DNA of 64,000 nucleotides from Paracoccaceae bacterium (GCA_016744015.1 JADGFD010000001.1:368423-432422); one strand, 5' to 3'. Numbered from the stretch's first letter, positions 9,307-19,136 are shown. Translations and numbers: made by a program. Notes: a model not told the origin generated them from the letters alone.

Positions 9307-12128
9307 TACAACATCTCAGCCAAATAAAACCCCGTATGGCTGCCCTCGGCCTTGGCCACCTTCTCCGGTGTCCCCACAGCCACAATTTCACCACCGCCGT
9401 CACCGCCTTCTGGCCCAATATCAATGATATGATCCGCGGTCTTAATCACATCTAGGTTATGTTCAATAACGACCACCGTGTTGCCTTGGTCCACCAGCTC
9501 ATGCAGCACTTCCAGCAGCTTTTTCACGTCTTCAAAGTGCAGCCCTGTGGTAGGCTCGTCCAGAATATAAAGTGTCCGGCCCGTTGAACGCTTCGCCAGC
9601 TCTTTTGATAGCTTCACCCGCTGCGCCTCCCCCCCTGAAAGCGTAGTCGCTTGCTGGCCGACCTTGATATAGCCAAGCCCCACCCGCAAAAGCGCGGTCA
9701 TTTTATCGCGAATACTCGGCACCGCCTTGAAAAACTCAGCGGCCTCTTCCACCGTCATATCCAGCACATCGGCAATGCTTTTGCCTTTGAAGTGAATCTC
9801 AAGCGTTTCGCGATTAAACCGCGCCCCCTTACAGCTCTCACATTCCACATACACATCCGGCAAAAAGTGCATTTCAATCTTGATAACCCCGTCGCCCTTG
9901 CACGCCTCACAACGCCCGCCCTTCACATTAAAGCTAAACCGCCCGGGCTTATAACCCCGCGTTTTCGCCTCTGGCAGGCCCGCAAACCAATCGCGAATAG
10001 GCGTAAACGCGCCCGTATAGGTCGCAGGGTTGGAGCGCGGCGTGCGCCCGATCGCGCGCTGGTCAATATCAATCACCTTATCAAGGTGCTCCAAGCCGGT
10101 AATCGCCTTGCAAGGTGCCGGAATTTGCCGCGCACGGTTCAGCCGCATACTCGCGGTTTTAAACAGGGTTTCAATCGTTAGCGTAGATTTCCCACCGCCA
10201 GAAACGCCGGTTACACAGGTAAATGTCCCCAAGGGGAATGTCGCCGTAACCCCTTGCAGGTTATTTCCGGTTGCGCCCTTAACAACCAGCTTTTTGCCAG
10301 TCCCCTTGCGCCGCTCCAGCGGCACCGGAATGCTGCGCTTGCCTGAAAGATATTGCCCTGTGATAGAGGCCTCACAAGCGATAATCTCTTCCGGCGTCCC
10401 CTCAGCAATGACCTCACCACCATGGACACCCGCCCCCGGGCCGATATCCAGCACATGGTCGGCCTCGCGAATGGCTTCCTCGTCATGCTCCACCACCAAA
10501 ACCGAGTTGCCTTGGTCTCGTAGGTTTTTTAGCGTTTCTAGCAGCCGGCCATTGTCACGCTGGTGCAGGCCGATGCTGGGTTCATCGAGCACATAAAGCA
10601 CGCCGGTAAGGCCTGAGCCGATCTGGCTCGCCAACCGTATTCGCTGGCTTTCCCCGCCGCTAAGCGTGCCCGAAGCCCGCGCCAGCGTCAGGTAATTCAG
10701 CCCGACATTCACCAAAAACCCGAGCCGCTCCCGAATTTCTTTCAATATAGCCTTGGCAATCTGGTTTTTCTGCTTGCTCAGCTTGGTGGGCACCGACTCA
10801 ACCCAGTCCAGCGCATCCTGAATCGAAAGCTGCACCACCTGCCCCGCATGTAGCCCCGCAATTTTTACCGCCAGCGCCTCGGGCTTTAGCCGATAGCCGT
10901 CACAGGCCTCACAATGCTTTGTGTTTTGATAGCGTTCAAATTCCTCCCGAATCCAGTTGCTATCGGTTTCACGATATCGCCGCTCCATATTTGGGATAAC
11001 CCCCTCAAACGGCCGCGTTACCTCATAAACCCGCCCGCCTTCATCATAGCGAAACTTGATCTCATCCCCCTTGGAGCCATACAGCATAACCTGTTGCACC
11101 TCCTTGGGAAGCTCGCTCCACGGCAAGGACTTTTTAAACTTGTAATGCTTGGCAATCGCTTCAATCGTTTGCCGGAAATAAGGGGATTTCCCCTTGGCCC
11201 AGGGTGCCAGCGCCCCATTATAAAGCGTAATCGACTGGTCCGGCACGATCAGATTTTCATCAAAAAACATCTCAACGCCGAGGCCATCACAAGCGGGGCA
11301 AGCCCCAAAAGGTGCGTTAAACGAAAATAGCCGCGGCTCGATCTCGGGGATGGTAAACCCGCTCACAGGGCAAGCGTAATTCTCCGAGAAAACATGCCGC
11401 TCGGCAGTCTCGTCAGCAATTTCCAGCACCGCGATGCCGTCAGCAAGGTCAAGCGCCGTGCGCAGGCTATCCGCCAGCCGCGTTTCCAATCCGGGTTTCA
11501 GCACCAAGCGGTCCACGACCACATCAATATTATGGCGGAACTTTTTATCAAGCACGGGTGGCTCGTCCAGCTCGTAAAACTCACCATTCACCTTGACCCG
11601 CTGAAAGCCCTTCTTGCGCAGCTCGGCAAAATCCTTGGTGTATTCGCCCTTGCGGTCCCGCACGATCGGGGCCAGCAAATAGCCACGGGTGCCCTCCTCC
11701 ATCTCCATCATGCGGTCAACCATTTCGGAAACCTGCTGAGCCTCAATCGGCAGGCCCGTCGTGGGTGAGTAAGGCGTGCCAACTCGTGCAAACAGTAGCC
11801 GCATATAGTCGTAAATTTCCGTTACCGTCCCCACTGTGGAGCGCGGATTTTTGCTTGTGGTCTTCTGTTCAATCGAAATAGCAGGTGAAAGCCCCGAAAT
11901 ATGGTCCATATCCGGCTTCTGCATCATATCCAGAAACTGCCGCGCATAGGCGCTCAGGCTTTCCACATAGCGGCGCTGCCCTTCGGCATAAATCGTATCA
12001 AAAGCCAGTGAGGACTTCCCCGAACCAGAAAGCCCCGTGATCACCACCAGCTTATCCCGTGGAATATCCACATCCACCGATTTCAAATTATGCGCCCGCG
12101 CGCCCCGCACTTCGATATTTTTAAGCAT
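9306..12128 (-). CDS. uvrA: UvrA, excinuclease ABC subunit A
   Basis: UvrA is the damage-sensing ATPase of nucleotide excision repair, working with UvrB and UvrC. At 940 residues it is of normal length. It has two ABC ATPase modules: Walker [10 protein letters not shown] at residues 32-40 and a second GVSGGGKST, with LSGGE signatures in both halves. Zinc-binding CPACDG, CEACDG, CEACKG and CESCKG cysteine pairs are intact. The ATG at 12126-12128 has AGGGG six bases upstream, so it is preferred over the TTG two codons earlier. A weak LexA-type site lies about 60 bases upstream. Confidence 0.97.
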   Translation of the reverse strand: MLKNIEVRGARAHNLKSVDVDIPRDKLVVITGLSGSGKSSLAFDTIYAEGQRRYVESLSAYARQFLDMMQKPDMDHISGLSPAISIEQKTTSKNPRSTVGTVTEIYDYMRLLFARVGTPYSPTTGLPIEAQQVSEMVDRMMEMEEGTRGYLLAPIVRDRKGEYTKDFAELRKKGFQRVKVNGEFYELDEPPVLDKKFRHNIDVVVDRLVLKPGLETRLADSLRTALDLADGIAVLEIADETAERHVFSENYACPVSGFTIPEIEPRLFSFNAPFGACPACDGLGVEMFFDENLIVPDQSITLYNGALAPWAKGKSPYFRQTIEAIAKHYKFKKSLPWSELPKEVQQVMLYGSKGDEIKFRYDEGGRVYEVTRPFEGVIPNMERRYRETDSNWIREEFERYQNTKHCEACDGYRLKPEALAVKIAGLHAGQVVQLSIQDALDWVESVPTKLSKQKNQIAKAILKEIRERLGFLVNVGLNYLTLARASGTLSGGESQRIRLASQIGSGLTGVLYVLDEPSIGLHQRDNGRLLETLKNLRDQGNSVLVVEHDEEAIREADHVLDIGPGAGVHGGEVIAEGTPEEIIACEASITGQYLSGKRSIPVPLERRKGTGKKLVVKGATGNNLQGVTATFPLGTFTCVTGVSGGGKSTLTIETLFKTASMRLNRARQIPAPCKAITGLEHLDKVIDIDQRAIGRTPRSNPATYTGAFTPIRDWFAGLPEAKTRGYKPGRFSFNVKGGRCEACKGDGVIKIEMHFLPDVYVECESCKGARFNRETLEIHFKGKSIADVLDMTVEEAAEFFKAVPSIRDKMTALLRVGLGYIKVGQQATTLSGGEAQRVKLSKELAKRSTGRTLYILDEPTTGLHFEDVKKLLEVLHELVDQGNTVVVIEHNLDVIKTADHIIDIGPEGGDGGGEIVAVGTPEKVAKAEGSHTGFYLAEML

Positions 12129-12184
12129 GCCCAACCCCTGTTTGCCGTGTGGCTACCACAGAGCCGCACGAAAAACAAATATGA

Positions 12185-12199
12185 GAACAAAATAAAAAC
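12185..12199 (-). promoter_or_regulatory. Possible degenerate LexA (SOS) box of uvrA
   Basis: Alphaproteobacterial LexA binds the direct repeat GAAC-N7-GAAC (or GTTC-N7-GTTC). Here GAAC at 12185-12188 is followed after seven bases by AAAC at 12196-12199, so seven of eight positions match. The site is about 60 bases before the uvrA start, where a box would be expected. One mismatch in such a short, AT-rich motif could be chance. Confidence 0.3.
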
Positions 12200-12272
12200 A
12201 TTGCAAGGGGTTTTCCCGCATTTGTGGTGGAATCAAGTAATATTCACCTTTATGAATGTTAGGGGTTGATTA

Positions 12273-12286
12273 TTGACCCAGATCAA
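12273..12286 (+). promoter_or_regulatory. FNR/FnrL-type box upstream of the rhodanese gene
   Basis: The sequence TTGACCCAGATCAA matches the FNR consensus TTGAT-N4-ATCAA at nine of ten specified positions. It lies 43 bases before the rhodanese start codon in an AT-rich intergenic region. A similar box precedes ctaD in this window. A CRP/FNR-family regulator such as Dnr or CRP cannot be excluded by sequence alone. Whether it activates or represses is unclear, because no confident -10 element can be placed. Confidence 0.55.
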
Positions 12287-12328
12287 TTATCTCTATGCAC
12301 AACAACGTCACAAACAAGGGGATTTCCC

Positions 12329-12697
12329 ATGAACATGCCATTTGGTCGCCCAGCCGCCGCGCAGGGCATCGCACCCGCCGATGCGGTTGCAAAAGTAAAC
12401 AACAACGAAGCCATCATTATTGATGTGCGCGATATTAACGAGCTGATGTCATCCGGCACCGCTAAAGGTGCGCTGCACATCCCATTAATGATGATGCAAA
12501 CAAAAGCCGACCCGCGCCACCCCGAGTTTCATCCCGAGCTGGACACCACCAAGCCGGTTATCCTTTATTGTGCCTCAGGTGCCCGCTCGGGCATGGCAGC
12601 CCAAATGCTGATCGCAAATGGCTTCAGCGAGGTTTATAACCTCGGCGGGTTGATGCACTGGCACCAAGGCGGTGGCGAGATCGTCCGCGCGGTTTAA
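12329..12697 (+). CDS. Rhodanese-like domain protein
   Basis: A single-domain sulfurtransferase of 122 residues. The active-site loop is CASGARSG with the catalytic cysteine at residue 81. The IDVRD motif at 31-35 and the terminal YNLGGLMHWHQGGG are typical of the family. No signal peptide is present, so it should be cytoplasmic. The ATG at 12329 follows AAGGGG; an earlier in-frame ATG at 12266 would overlap the FNR-type box. The physiological sulfur acceptor is unknown. The FNR-type box suggests oxygen- or redox-linked expression. It is a single gene ended by a strong terminator. Confidence 0.85.
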   Translation: MNMPFGRPAAAQGIAPADAVAKVNNNEAIIIDVRDINELMSSGTAKGALHIPLMMMQTKADPRHPEFHPELDTTKPVILYCASGARSGMAAQMLIANGFSEVYNLGGLMHWHQGGGEIVRAV

Positions 12698-12714
12698 GCG
12701 CCCAATACCAATAC

Positions 12715-12748
12715 AAAAAGGGTTGATGGCAACATCAACCCTTTTTTG
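12715..12748 (+). terminator. Rho-independent terminator, usable in both directions
   Basis: A perfect 9-bp stem, GGGTTGATG (12720-12728) and CATCAACCC (12733-12741) around a GCAA loop, is followed by TTTTTT. AAAAA precedes the stem, giving a U tract on the opposite strand too. It closes the rhodanese gene and may also stop transcripts coming from the tRNA-Leu side. Confidence 0.9.
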
Positions 12749-12796
12749 TTAGCCCGCCATCAACGAGGAAAAACTATCCAGATATATTAAAGGTTT

Positions 12797-12883
12797 TGGT
12801 GCGGTCGAGAAGACTCGAACTTCCACGGGTGTTACCCCACAGCGACCTCAACGCTGCGCGTCTACCAATTCCGCCACGACCGC
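12797..12883 (-). tRNA. tRNA-Leu (anticodon GAG)
   Basis: On the minus strand this 87-base gene has the acceptor GCGGTCG pairing with CGACCGC, D-loop GGTAGACGC, anticodon loop TTGAGGT with anticodon GAG, the long variable arm of class II tRNAs, and a T arm with GTTCGAGTC. CCA is encoded. It stands between two terminators. Confidence 0.95.
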
Positions 12884-12952
12884 ATCTTCGAGGCTGAGGA
12901 GCGTATAGCACCCTGATTTGGGGAAGGAAAGAGGCAAAACACGGGCTTTGCT

Positions 12953-12985
12953 AAAAAAAAGGCCCGCTTATAAAAAGCGCGCCTT
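12953..12985 (-). terminator. Terminator of the peptidoglycan-binding protein gene
   Basis: Read on the minus strand, GGCGCGCTT pairs with AAGCGGGCC (one mismatch) across a five-base loop and is followed by eight T residues. It lies just over 20 bases after the stop of the gene that begins at 14291. Confidence 0.8.
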
Positions 12986-13007
12986 TTCAGTGCGTTAAAA
13001 GATTTCT

Positions 13008-14291
13008 TTAGTTGCTGGCACCGGTTGAGAAAAACCCGCCAACGGCTTCAGCAGGCGCTTCAGTCACCGAACCAAAGGCTGGGACAACACCACCATTGAC
13101 GGGGGCAGTTGTTGGCAGGCCTCTCATATGGTTCGCAAGGGTCACGGCGACGGTGGCGCGCATAGCCCCACTTTCGCCTGTAAGAGATTCTTGCCCGCTG
13201 GCAAAAGCAAGCGAAGCATTATCAAGCCATTGCGCGCCACGGTTTGTGTTCTCTTTGCCATCAAAGCCAAAGCCAAGCGCCAGATGATAGGCGAGCAACT
13301 CCTCATAGCCCGATTGACCAAGGCCAACCAATGTCATGATAGAGGCCAGTGCAACATCGGAATTATCGGTTGAATAGCCGACCCCGAGGCAAACCTTGGC
13401 AATGCCCTCCAATGAGGCCGCGCTTGCGCCGGAGGTGCTTACCCATGTTTGAAGCTCGGTTTTGGCCGCGCCAGCATCGGCCAGAGAAACGGTGCTCACA
13501 TAAGGATTAAGCGTTGGGGCAAATGCCATGCATTGCGCTTGAATATCAGCGCGTGTGGTGCCCTGAACTGACGCCGCGAGTGCGTCCCCCTCATCAATTG
13601 CATAAGCGCGCAGGTTACAGAATTGCGCTTCAACAGAGTTGGGCTGGATGCCCGAGATACACAGTTCGTTCATCGAGCTTTCTTGTGAGGTCACAAATAC
13701 GGGCAGTCCTGCCGGGTTGGTTTGCGAGCTTGAGCCGCTATTGCTGAAATCATTGGCAGCGCCACCACTGGCCTGCACGGTGCCGTTGCCCAAACCAAGG
13801 CCAGTATTGCCGCCCTGTTGCTGCTGCATAAACGAGATTAGAAGCGCCCGGGAGCCGTTCGGGTCTGTCAGGATAATGCGGCTGGTTTCAGCGCCACCAA
13901 GCTCGGCACGCTGGTGTGAGTTGAGCAAAAATTCTTTTTGAAAGCTTGTCAGCTCGCCTGTGATTGGAAAATCCATAAAGGCTTGAAAGTTGCTAACCGC
14001 TGTGCGGGTGCGGCGGCCAAACACGCCATCTGGCGTACCGGCGGGAAATTCGAAAAAGTTAAGCGCGCTTTGCACAGCGCGGTTTTCAGTGCGCTGCGCG
14101 CTGGAAGCGGTCGAACGGGTGCTGTTGTTGCGGCGGTTATTATTGGCACCGGCCACAATAGCCCCACCAATTAATGCCCCAACGATGGCGGCACCTGCGT
14201 TGCTGCCCGCAACGGCTTTATTCATTGGAATAGCGACGCCTGCGGCGGTCAGGGCCAAAATCATGGCGGAAGATGTTAGATGTTTTTTCAT
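13008..14291 (-). CDS. Exported protein with a peptidoglycan-binding domain
   Basis: A 427-residue periplasmic or surface protein. It has a signal peptide (cleavage near AVAG), then a glycine-rich segment AAIVGALIGGAIVAGAN. A PG_binding_1 domain follows at about residues 70-115, seen in AVQSALNFFEFPAGTPDG and FGRRTRTAVSNFQ. A Gln/Gly/Asn/Ser-rich linker of some 50 residues separates it from a helical C-terminal region with cysteines that may form disulfides. No catalytic domain is visible, so a role in anchoring to the wall is inferred. It is monocistronic, with its own terminator. Confidence 0.75.
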   Translation of the reverse strand: MKKHLTSSAMILALTAAGVAIPMNKAVAGSNAGAAIVGALIGGAIVAGANNNRRNNSTRSTASSAQRTENRAVQSALNFFEFPAGTPDGVFGRRTRTAVSNFQAFMDFPITGELTSFQKEFLLNSHQRAELGGAETSRIILTDPNGSRALLISFMQQQQGGNTGLGLGNGTVQASGGAANDFSNSGSSSQTNPAGLPVFVTSQESSMNELCISGIQPNSVEAQFCNLRAYAIDEGDALAASVQGTTRADIQAQCMAFAPTLNPYVSTVSLADAGAAKTELQTWVSTSGASAASLEGIAKVCLGVGYSTDNSDVALASIMTLVGLGQSGYEELLAYHLALGFGFDGKENTNRGAQWLDNASLAFASGQESLTGESGAMRATVAVTLANHMRGLPTTAPVNGGVVPAFGSVTEAPAEAVGGFFSTGASN

Positions 14292-14387
14292 GTTATAAAC
14301 TCCTTTAACAATAATGTAAGCACAACTTTAACATAGTATATGATTCGGAAAAGTAAATGATTTCACGCAATTTTCATGGAAGTTTTT

Positions 14388-15038
14388 ATGGTTGAGTGGC
14401 TGGTCTCTAGGGGATTAACGCCCTATCCGGACGCGCTCGCGCATATGGAAAAGCGGGTCGAGGCCATTTTAGCAGGCAATGCGCCGGAGCAAATATGGTT
14501 AGTTGAACACCCGCCAATGTATACAGCCGGAACGAGCGCCAAGAGCGCCGACCTGAAAGCCCCTGATATGTTTGACGTTTTTGAAACCCGTCGCGGCGGC
14601 GAGTATACTTATCATGGCCCAGGCCAGCGCGTGGCTTATGCCATGCTTGACCTCAACAAACGCGGGCGCGATGTGCGTGCCTATGTGAGCAAATTGGAGG
14701 CGTGGGTTATTGCCACCCTCGCCGAATTTAATGTGCAAGCAGGCGCGCGCGCGGGCCGCGTGGGCGTGTGGGTTGACCGGCCAGAGCGCCCTGCCCTGCC
14801 CGATGGCCGCATTGCTGAGGATAAAATTGCCGCCATCGGCGTCAGGATTCGGCGCTGGGTCACATTTCACGGGATCTCCATTAATGTCGAGCCGGATTTA
14901 AGCCATTATAGCGGCATCGTCCCCTGCGGCATTGCTGATTATGGCGTGACAAGCTTGGTAGACCTCGGCATCCCAGCCACGATGGATGATCTTGACGACG
15001 CGCTTAAGCGGCGATTTGCCGATGTTTTTGCTGAATAG
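14388..15038 (+). CDS. lipB: LipB, octanoyl-[ACP]:protein N-octanoyltransferase
   Basis: LipB moves octanoate from ACP to the E2 and GcvH lipoyl domains before LipA adds sulfur. The 216-residue protein has RGG at 69-71, YHGPGQ at 75-80, the catalytic lysine 146 in EDKIAAIGV and the catalytic cysteine 180 in [15 protein letters not shown]. The ATG at 14388 is preferred because GGAAG lies five bases before it. The ATG at 14376 would add four residues. It is probably transcribed alone, diverging from the peptidoglycan-binding gene. Confidence 0.95.
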   Translation: MVEWLVSRGLTPYPDALAHMEKRVEAILAGNAPEQIWLVEHPPMYTAGTSAKSADLKAPDMFDVFETRRGGEYTYHGPGQRVAYAMLDLNKRGRDVRAYVSKLEAWVIATLAEFNVQAGARAGRVGVWVDRPERPALPDGRIAEDKIAAIGVRIRRWVTFHGISINVEPDLSHYSGIVPCGIADYGVTSLVDLGIPATMDDLDDALKRRFADVFAE

Positions 15039-15134
15039 CGGCTTTCACGGGGATGCGACAAAATTGCATTGAACACTTCGTAACTTTCCGCCTATATTCA
15101 TGCGAAACTAATCGGCATCTCAAGGAGAACCCAT

Positions 15135-15557
15135 ATGCTCAAGGCTCTATTTTTAACCACATTCGTGGCTACTGGCGCGCTTTCAACTGCCGCATATGCA
15201 GAAGGCGACGCTGCAGCTGGCGAAGATACGTTTAAGCGCTGCAAATCTTGCCATGGCATTGTGGATGGCGATAACACCATTGTGCGCGGTGGCCGCACAG
15301 GCCCGAACCTGTTTGGCATGATCGGCATGACAGCCGGCACGGTTGAAGGCTTCCGCTATGGCGACGACTTGGTTGCCGCTGGTGAAGCTGGCCTTGTGTG
15401 GGACGAGGAAAACCTGGCCGAGTATTCCGCTGATCCGACCGCCTTTTTACGCGCCTATTTGGATGACGACTCTGCCCGCGCAAAAATGACCTTCAAGCTG
15501 CGCTCTGGCGGCGAAGATGTGGCGGCTTATTTGGCAAGCCTGAACCCTGCGGAATAA
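15135..15557 (+). CDS. Periplasmic c-type cytochrome (cytochrome c2/c550-like)
   Basis: A soluble monoheme electron carrier of 140 residues, the kind that feeds cytochrome oxidase. A signal peptide (cleavage after AYA) is followed by the heme motif CKSCH at residues 36-40. The axial methionine is M118 in AKMTFKL, and the GPNLFG segment at 56-61 is the class I cytochrome fingerprint. AAGGAG precedes the ATG. It ends in a strong terminator, and the oxidase subunit ctaD starts 212 bases later, so the two may be functional partners although separately transcribed. Confidence 0.9.
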   Translation: MLKALFLTTFVATGALSTAAYAEGDAAAGEDTFKRCKSCHGIVDGDNTIVRGGRTGPNLFGMIGMTAGTVEGFRYGDDLVAAGEAGLVWDEENLAEYSADPTAFLRAYLDDDSARAKMTFKLRSGGEDVAAYLASLNPAE

Positions 15558-15580
15558 AATCTTGCCATTTCACATTAAAT

Positions 15581-15614
15581 AAAAGCGCTGCCAGTTCTTC
15601 TGGCGGCGCTTTTA
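15581..15614 (+). terminator. Rho-independent terminator after the cytochrome c gene
   Basis: The stem GCGCTGCCAG with CTGGCGGCGC closes over a TTCTT loop with one G-U pair, preceded by AAAA and followed by TTTTATTATTT. It separates the cytochrome gene from the ctaD regulatory region. Confidence 0.9.
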
Positions 15615-15646
15615 TTATTTGCTCTCTATTTCCCAACAGCAAAAAC

Positions 15647-15660
15647 TTGATCTGCGTCAA
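15647..15660 (+). promoter_or_regulatory. FNR/FnrL-type box upstream of ctaD
   Basis: TTGATCTGCGTCAA matches TTGAT-N4-ATCAA at nine of ten positions. Its reverse complement, TTGACGCAGATCAA, is the form familiar from FnrL-controlled genes in Rhodobacter. The centre is 115 bases before the ctaD start, and about 51 bases before the start site implied by the promoter proposed at 15670-15698. It points to oxygen control of the oxidase. Confidence 0.65.
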
Positions 15661-15669
15661 TCATTACAG

Positions 15670-15698
15670 TTGAGAAACGGGAAGCCTTAGTTTATCCA
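15670..15698 (+). promoter_or_regulatory. Candidate ctaD promoter
   Basis: TTGAGA (15670-15675) and TATCCA (15693-15698) are separated by 17 bases, a plausible sigma-70 pair between the FNR-type box and the oxidase gene. The -10 element is weak. Placement is by eye. Confidence 0.35.
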
Positions 15699-15768
15699 AG
15701 TAAAAAACGATGTGAGGTGTTTTCCACAAGTGGATTCGCTAAACACAGGGACATGTCAGGAGTATATA

Positions 15769-17457
15769 ATGGCAAACGCAGCCACACATGACCACGATGA
15801 CCATGCACGGCCGGGCTTCTTTACCCGCTGGTTCATGTCAACCAACCATAAAGACATTGGTATTCTTTACCTGTTCACTTCGGCTGCTGTCGGGTTTATT
15901 TCGGTTTGCTTAACCGTTTACATGCGCATGGAGCTTATGGAGCCTGGCGTTCAGTTCATGTGCGAGGAAAACATTGGCCAAGGCGTTATTGCTCATCTGA
16001 CCGCAAGTGGGTTGGGTGAATGTACGCCCAACGGCCACCTCTGGAACGTAATGATCACCTATCACGGCGTGCTGATGATGTTCTTCGTGGTTATTCCGGC
16101 CTTGTTTGGCGGCTTTGGGAACTACTTCATGCCGCTGATGATCGGCGCGCCTGATATGGCATTCCCGCGGCTTAACAACCTTTCTTATTGGCTTTACGTA
16201 TGCGGCACATCCCTCGGTGTGGCCTCGCTATTCGCCCCCGGCGGCAATGGCCAGCTCGGCTCCGGCGTGGGCTGGATACTTGTGCCACCACTTTCCACGA
16301 CCGAAGGCGGCTATTCGATGGACCTCGCGATTTTTGCGGTTCACGTATCGGGTGCTTCCTCCATTCTGGGTGCGATCAACATGATCACCACCTTCCTGAA
16401 TATGCGCGCACCGGGTATGACCCTGCACAAAACACCGCTTTTTGCATGGTCAATCTTCATAACCGCATTCCTTATTCTGCTCAGCCTGCCTGTGCTGGCC
16501 GGTGCCATCACCATGCTGCTGACAGACCGCAACTTTGGTACAACCTTCTTTGACCCCTCAGGCGGCGGTGACCCGGTCCTCTACCAGCACCTCTTGTGGT
16601 TCTTCGGCCACCCAGAGGTTTACATGATCATTGTGCCAGGCTTTGGTATCATTTCCCACATCATTTCGACCTTCTCGAAAAAGCCGATCTTTGGTTACCT
16701 GCCAATGGTTTACGCGATGGTTGCCATCGGCGTGCTCGGCTTTGTGGTTTGGGCGCACCATATGTATACGGTTGGCATGTCCACCACCCAGCAAAGCTAT
16801 TTTATGCTGGCGACGATGGTGATCGCGGTGCCGACAGGCGTTAAAATCTTCTCTTGGATTGCCACCATGTGGGGCGGCTCTATCAGCTTCAAAACCCCAA
16901 TGCTTTGGGCCATGGGTTTCCTCTTCCTGTTCACCGTAGGCGGTGTAACAGGTGTGGTGCTCTCGCAAGCCGCCTTGGACCGTGCCTATCATGACACCTA
17001 CTACGTTGTGGCCCACTTCCACTACGTGATGAGCTTGGGTGCGGTGTTCTGTATCTTTGCGGGTATCTATTACTGGTTCGCCAAAATGTCCGGCCGCCAA
17101 TACCCTGAATGGGCGGGGCAGCTGCACTTTTATGCCATGTTTATCGGTGCCAACCTCACCTTCTTCCCGCAGCACTTCCTTGGCCGTAACGGCATGCCGC
17201 GCCGCTATCTGGATTACCCAGAGCAATTCGCGACATGGAACTACCTCTCCTCAATCGGCGCGTTCATCTCGTTTGCTTCGTTTATCTTCTTCATCGGCAT
17301 CGTGGTTTACACCCTGCGCTGGGGCAAAAAGGTAACCGAGCCAGCCTATTGGGGCGAGCATGCAGACACGCTTGAGTGGACCTTGCCCAACCCACCTCCC
17401 GAGCACACGTTCGAGACCCTGCCAAAGCAGGCCGATTGGGACAAAGGCGGGCACTAA
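15769..17457 (+). CDS. ctaD: Cytochrome c oxidase subunit I, aa3 type (CtaD)
   Basis: Catalytic subunit of the terminal oxidase in the inner membrane, reducing O2 with electrons from cytochrome c and pumping protons. The 562-residue protein has 12 hydrophobic segments. Ligands and channel residues are intact: H99 for heme a, H281, H330 and H331 for CuB, E283 and Y285 in GHPEVYM, D129 of the D channel and K359 of the K channel, each offset by five from Paracoccus numbering. CAGGAG precedes the ATG at 15769. Subunits II and III are not nearby, as is common for ctaD in this group. Control by the FNR-type box is inferred. Confidence 0.96.
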   Translation: MANAATHDHDDHARPGFFTRWFMSTNHKDIGILYLFTSAAVGFISVCLTVYMRMELMEPGVQFMCEENIGQGVIAHLTASGLGECTPNGHLWNVMITYHGVLMMFFVVIPALFGGFGNYFMPLMIGAPDMAFPRLNNLSYWLYVCGTSLGVASLFAPGGNGQLGSGVGWILVPPLSTTEGGYSMDLAIFAVHVSGASSILGAINMITTFLNMRAPGMTLHKTPLFAWSIFITAFLILLSLPVLAGAITMLLTDRNFGTTFFDPSGGGDPVLYQHLLWFFGHPEVYMIIVPGFGIISHIISTFSKKPIFGYLPMVYAMVAIGVLGFVVWAHHMYTVGMSTTQQSYFMLATMVIAVPTGVKIFSWIATMWGGSISFKTPMLWAMGFLFLFTVGGVTGVVLSQAALDRAYHDTYYVVAHFHYVMSLGAVFCIFAGIYYWFAKMSGRQYPEWAGQLHFYAMFIGANLTFFPQHFLGRNGMPRRYLDYPEQFATWNYLSSIGAFISFASFIFFIGIVVYTLRWGKKVTEPAYWGEHADTLEWTLPNPPPEHTFETLPKQADWDKGGH

Positions 17458-18011
17458 TGCGCCCCAACTCACCAAAGTTCAAAAGGGCCGCATATGATGC
17501 GGCCCTTTCTAGTTCCGCCCCTGTCGAGCGTAGGGATGCGCCAGTTTGGGAAACCACGCTCTGGCCCAACCGCTCCCTTGGGCGCACAGGGTTTCGGGTC
17601 ACCATGGCTATCCTTGCCATTGGCTTTGCCATTCCGGTGCTGCCTTTTGTGTGGGCAGGTGCTTATTGGGTGCTGCTGCCCTTTGTGGGCGTTGCCTTTA
17701 CCAGCCTCTGGCTGGCCTTTAAGGTGAACAACCGCCATGGCCAGCTGCGTGAACATATAAGCTTATGGCAAGACCTGATTGCGGTGGAGCGGCACGAAGT
17801 AAACGGCGATATAAAGCGGTGGCGGTGCAACCCCTACTGGATGCGTAGCAAGCTGGTGAAAGAGGGTGGGCCGGTTGATAATTACCTCACCCTCATTGGC
17901 GCTGACCGCGAAATAGAGCTTGGCGTTTTCCTAAGCCCCGAAGAGCGCGTGGAGCTATTGGCCGAAATCGAAGCCGCAATCAAGCGGTTGGGCCAGCACT
18001 ACGCGGGTTAA
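17457..18011 (+). CDS. DUF2244 membrane protein coupled to ctaD
   Basis: A 184-residue protein of the DUF2244 family; its molecular role is unknown. It has a polar N terminus, two adjoining hydrophobic helices at about residues 52-90 (VTMAILAIGFAIPVLPFVWA and WVLLPFVGVAFTSLWLAF), and a charged cytoplasmic domain containing WRCNPYW. The ATG at 17457 shares its A with the ctaD stop (TAATG), so translation is coupled. The longer in-frame start inside ctaD is unlikely. The coupling suggests a job in oxidase assembly or membrane placement, which is inference only. Confidence 0.8.
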   Translation: MRPNSPKFKRAAYDAALSSSAPVERRDAPVWETTLWPNRSLGRTGFRVTMAILAIGFAIPVLPFVWAGAYWVLLPFVGVAFTSLWLAFKVNNRHGQLREHISLWQDLIAVERHEVNGDIKRWRCNPYWMRSKLVKEGGPVDNYLTLIGADREIELGVFLSPEERVELLAEIEAAIKRLGQHYAG

Positions 18012-18195
18012 GCTTTGCGCTTGAGGCAAGGGTATGCCCGCGCCGCGCTCGTGTGTGGCCAGGTGGTGCCGTTGGGCTTTAGGCGGCTGTAACACGCGCC
18101 GCCACCGAACTGGATACAAACCATCAGCAGGCTTGATATAATCGCATTAGCAAGAAACGGGTGGCTCTTGCGCAGGCTTCAGCTATGGTCCGCGC

Positions 18196-19122
18196 ATGGT
18201 CGTTCAAAAACACATCAGCACCCGCGCATGGGGTGAGCTTCTCCTGCTTGGCTTGGTCTGGGGCGGGGTGTTCCTCACCGCTGCCATCGCGCTGGAAGAT
18301 ATCCCGCCTTTCACACTCGTGGCCATTCGCATCAGCCTTGCGGCGCTTGTTCTTTGGGCCGTTGCCTTACTGCGCGGTAGCTCCATTCCGCGCGGAACAA
18401 GGGTTTGGGTCGCGCTCTTTGTTATGGGCATCCTGAACAACGCTATCCCCTTCACGCTGCTCACGCTCGGCCAAACCCAAATCGAATCCGGCCTGACTTC
18501 CATTTTTAACGCGGGCACCGCCGTGTTTGGCATTCTCATCGCTGCGCTCTTCTTGAAAGACGAACGCCTGACCAGCCGCAAGGCCATCGGCGTGCTGCTC
18601 GGCCTCTCCGGCATTATCTATACAGCAGGCGTTGAAAGCCTCCTCAGCCTTGATCTCCGCTCGCTCGGCCAGCTCGCCTGCATTGGGGCCACCATCTCTT
18701 ATGCCTTCGCTGGCGTCTGGGCGCGCAAAAACCTCTCGGGCCTCAGCCCTGATAGCGCCACAGCCGGCATGCTCACCGGAGCCAGCCTGCTCACCATCCC
18801 CATTGCGCTCTTCGCAGAAGGTATGCCCAGCTTCGATTACTCCATCCGCACATGGGGCGCGCTGCTCTACTACATCCCCATTGCCACCGCCTTTGCTTAC
18901 CTGCTCTATTTCCGAATTTTGGAGATGGCAGGCTCGGCCAATGTCCTTCTTGTTACCCTCCTCGTCTCCCCCGTCGCCATCCTGCTTGGCTCGCTGTTTC
19001 TCTCCGAGGCCCTGCCCGCCCGTTCATATGTTGGCTTCAGCCTCATCGCTATCGGATTGGTGGTAATAGACGGTCGGGCCTTTTCAACTCTGCGCCGCTC
19101 GTTTATGCCTAAGGGAACGTAA
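18196..19122 (+). CDS. EamA/DMT-family transporter
   Basis: A ten-helix inner-membrane permease of the drug/metabolite transporter superfamily, 308 residues, built from two EamA repeats. The first begins at LLLLGLVWGGVFLTAAIALE and the second at LACIGATISYAFAGVWARKN. Family members export amino acids or other metabolites, and the substrate here cannot be predicted. No clear Shine-Dalgarno site precedes the ATG. A TATAAT at 18137-18142 may be its -10 element, with a poor -35. The 184 bases before it hold one copy of a GC-rich 14-mer also found near 47.5 and 63.6 kb. Confidence 0.85.
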   Translation: MVVQKHISTRAWGELLLLGLVWGGVFLTAAIALEDIPPFTLVAIRISLAALVLWAVALLRGSSIPRGTRVWVALFVMGILNNAIPFTLLTLGQTQIESGLTSIFNAGTAVFGILIAALFLKDERLTSRKAIGVLLGLSGIIYTAGVESLLSLDLRSLGQLACIGATISYAFAGVWARKNLSGLSPDSATAGMLTGASLLTIPIALFAEGMPSFDYSIRTWGALLYYIPIATAFAYLLYFRILEMAGSANVLLVTLLVSPVAILLGSLFLSEALPARSYVGFSLIAIGLVVIDGRAFSTLRRSFMPKGT

Positions 19123-19136
19123 TCGAGAGCACAGCT

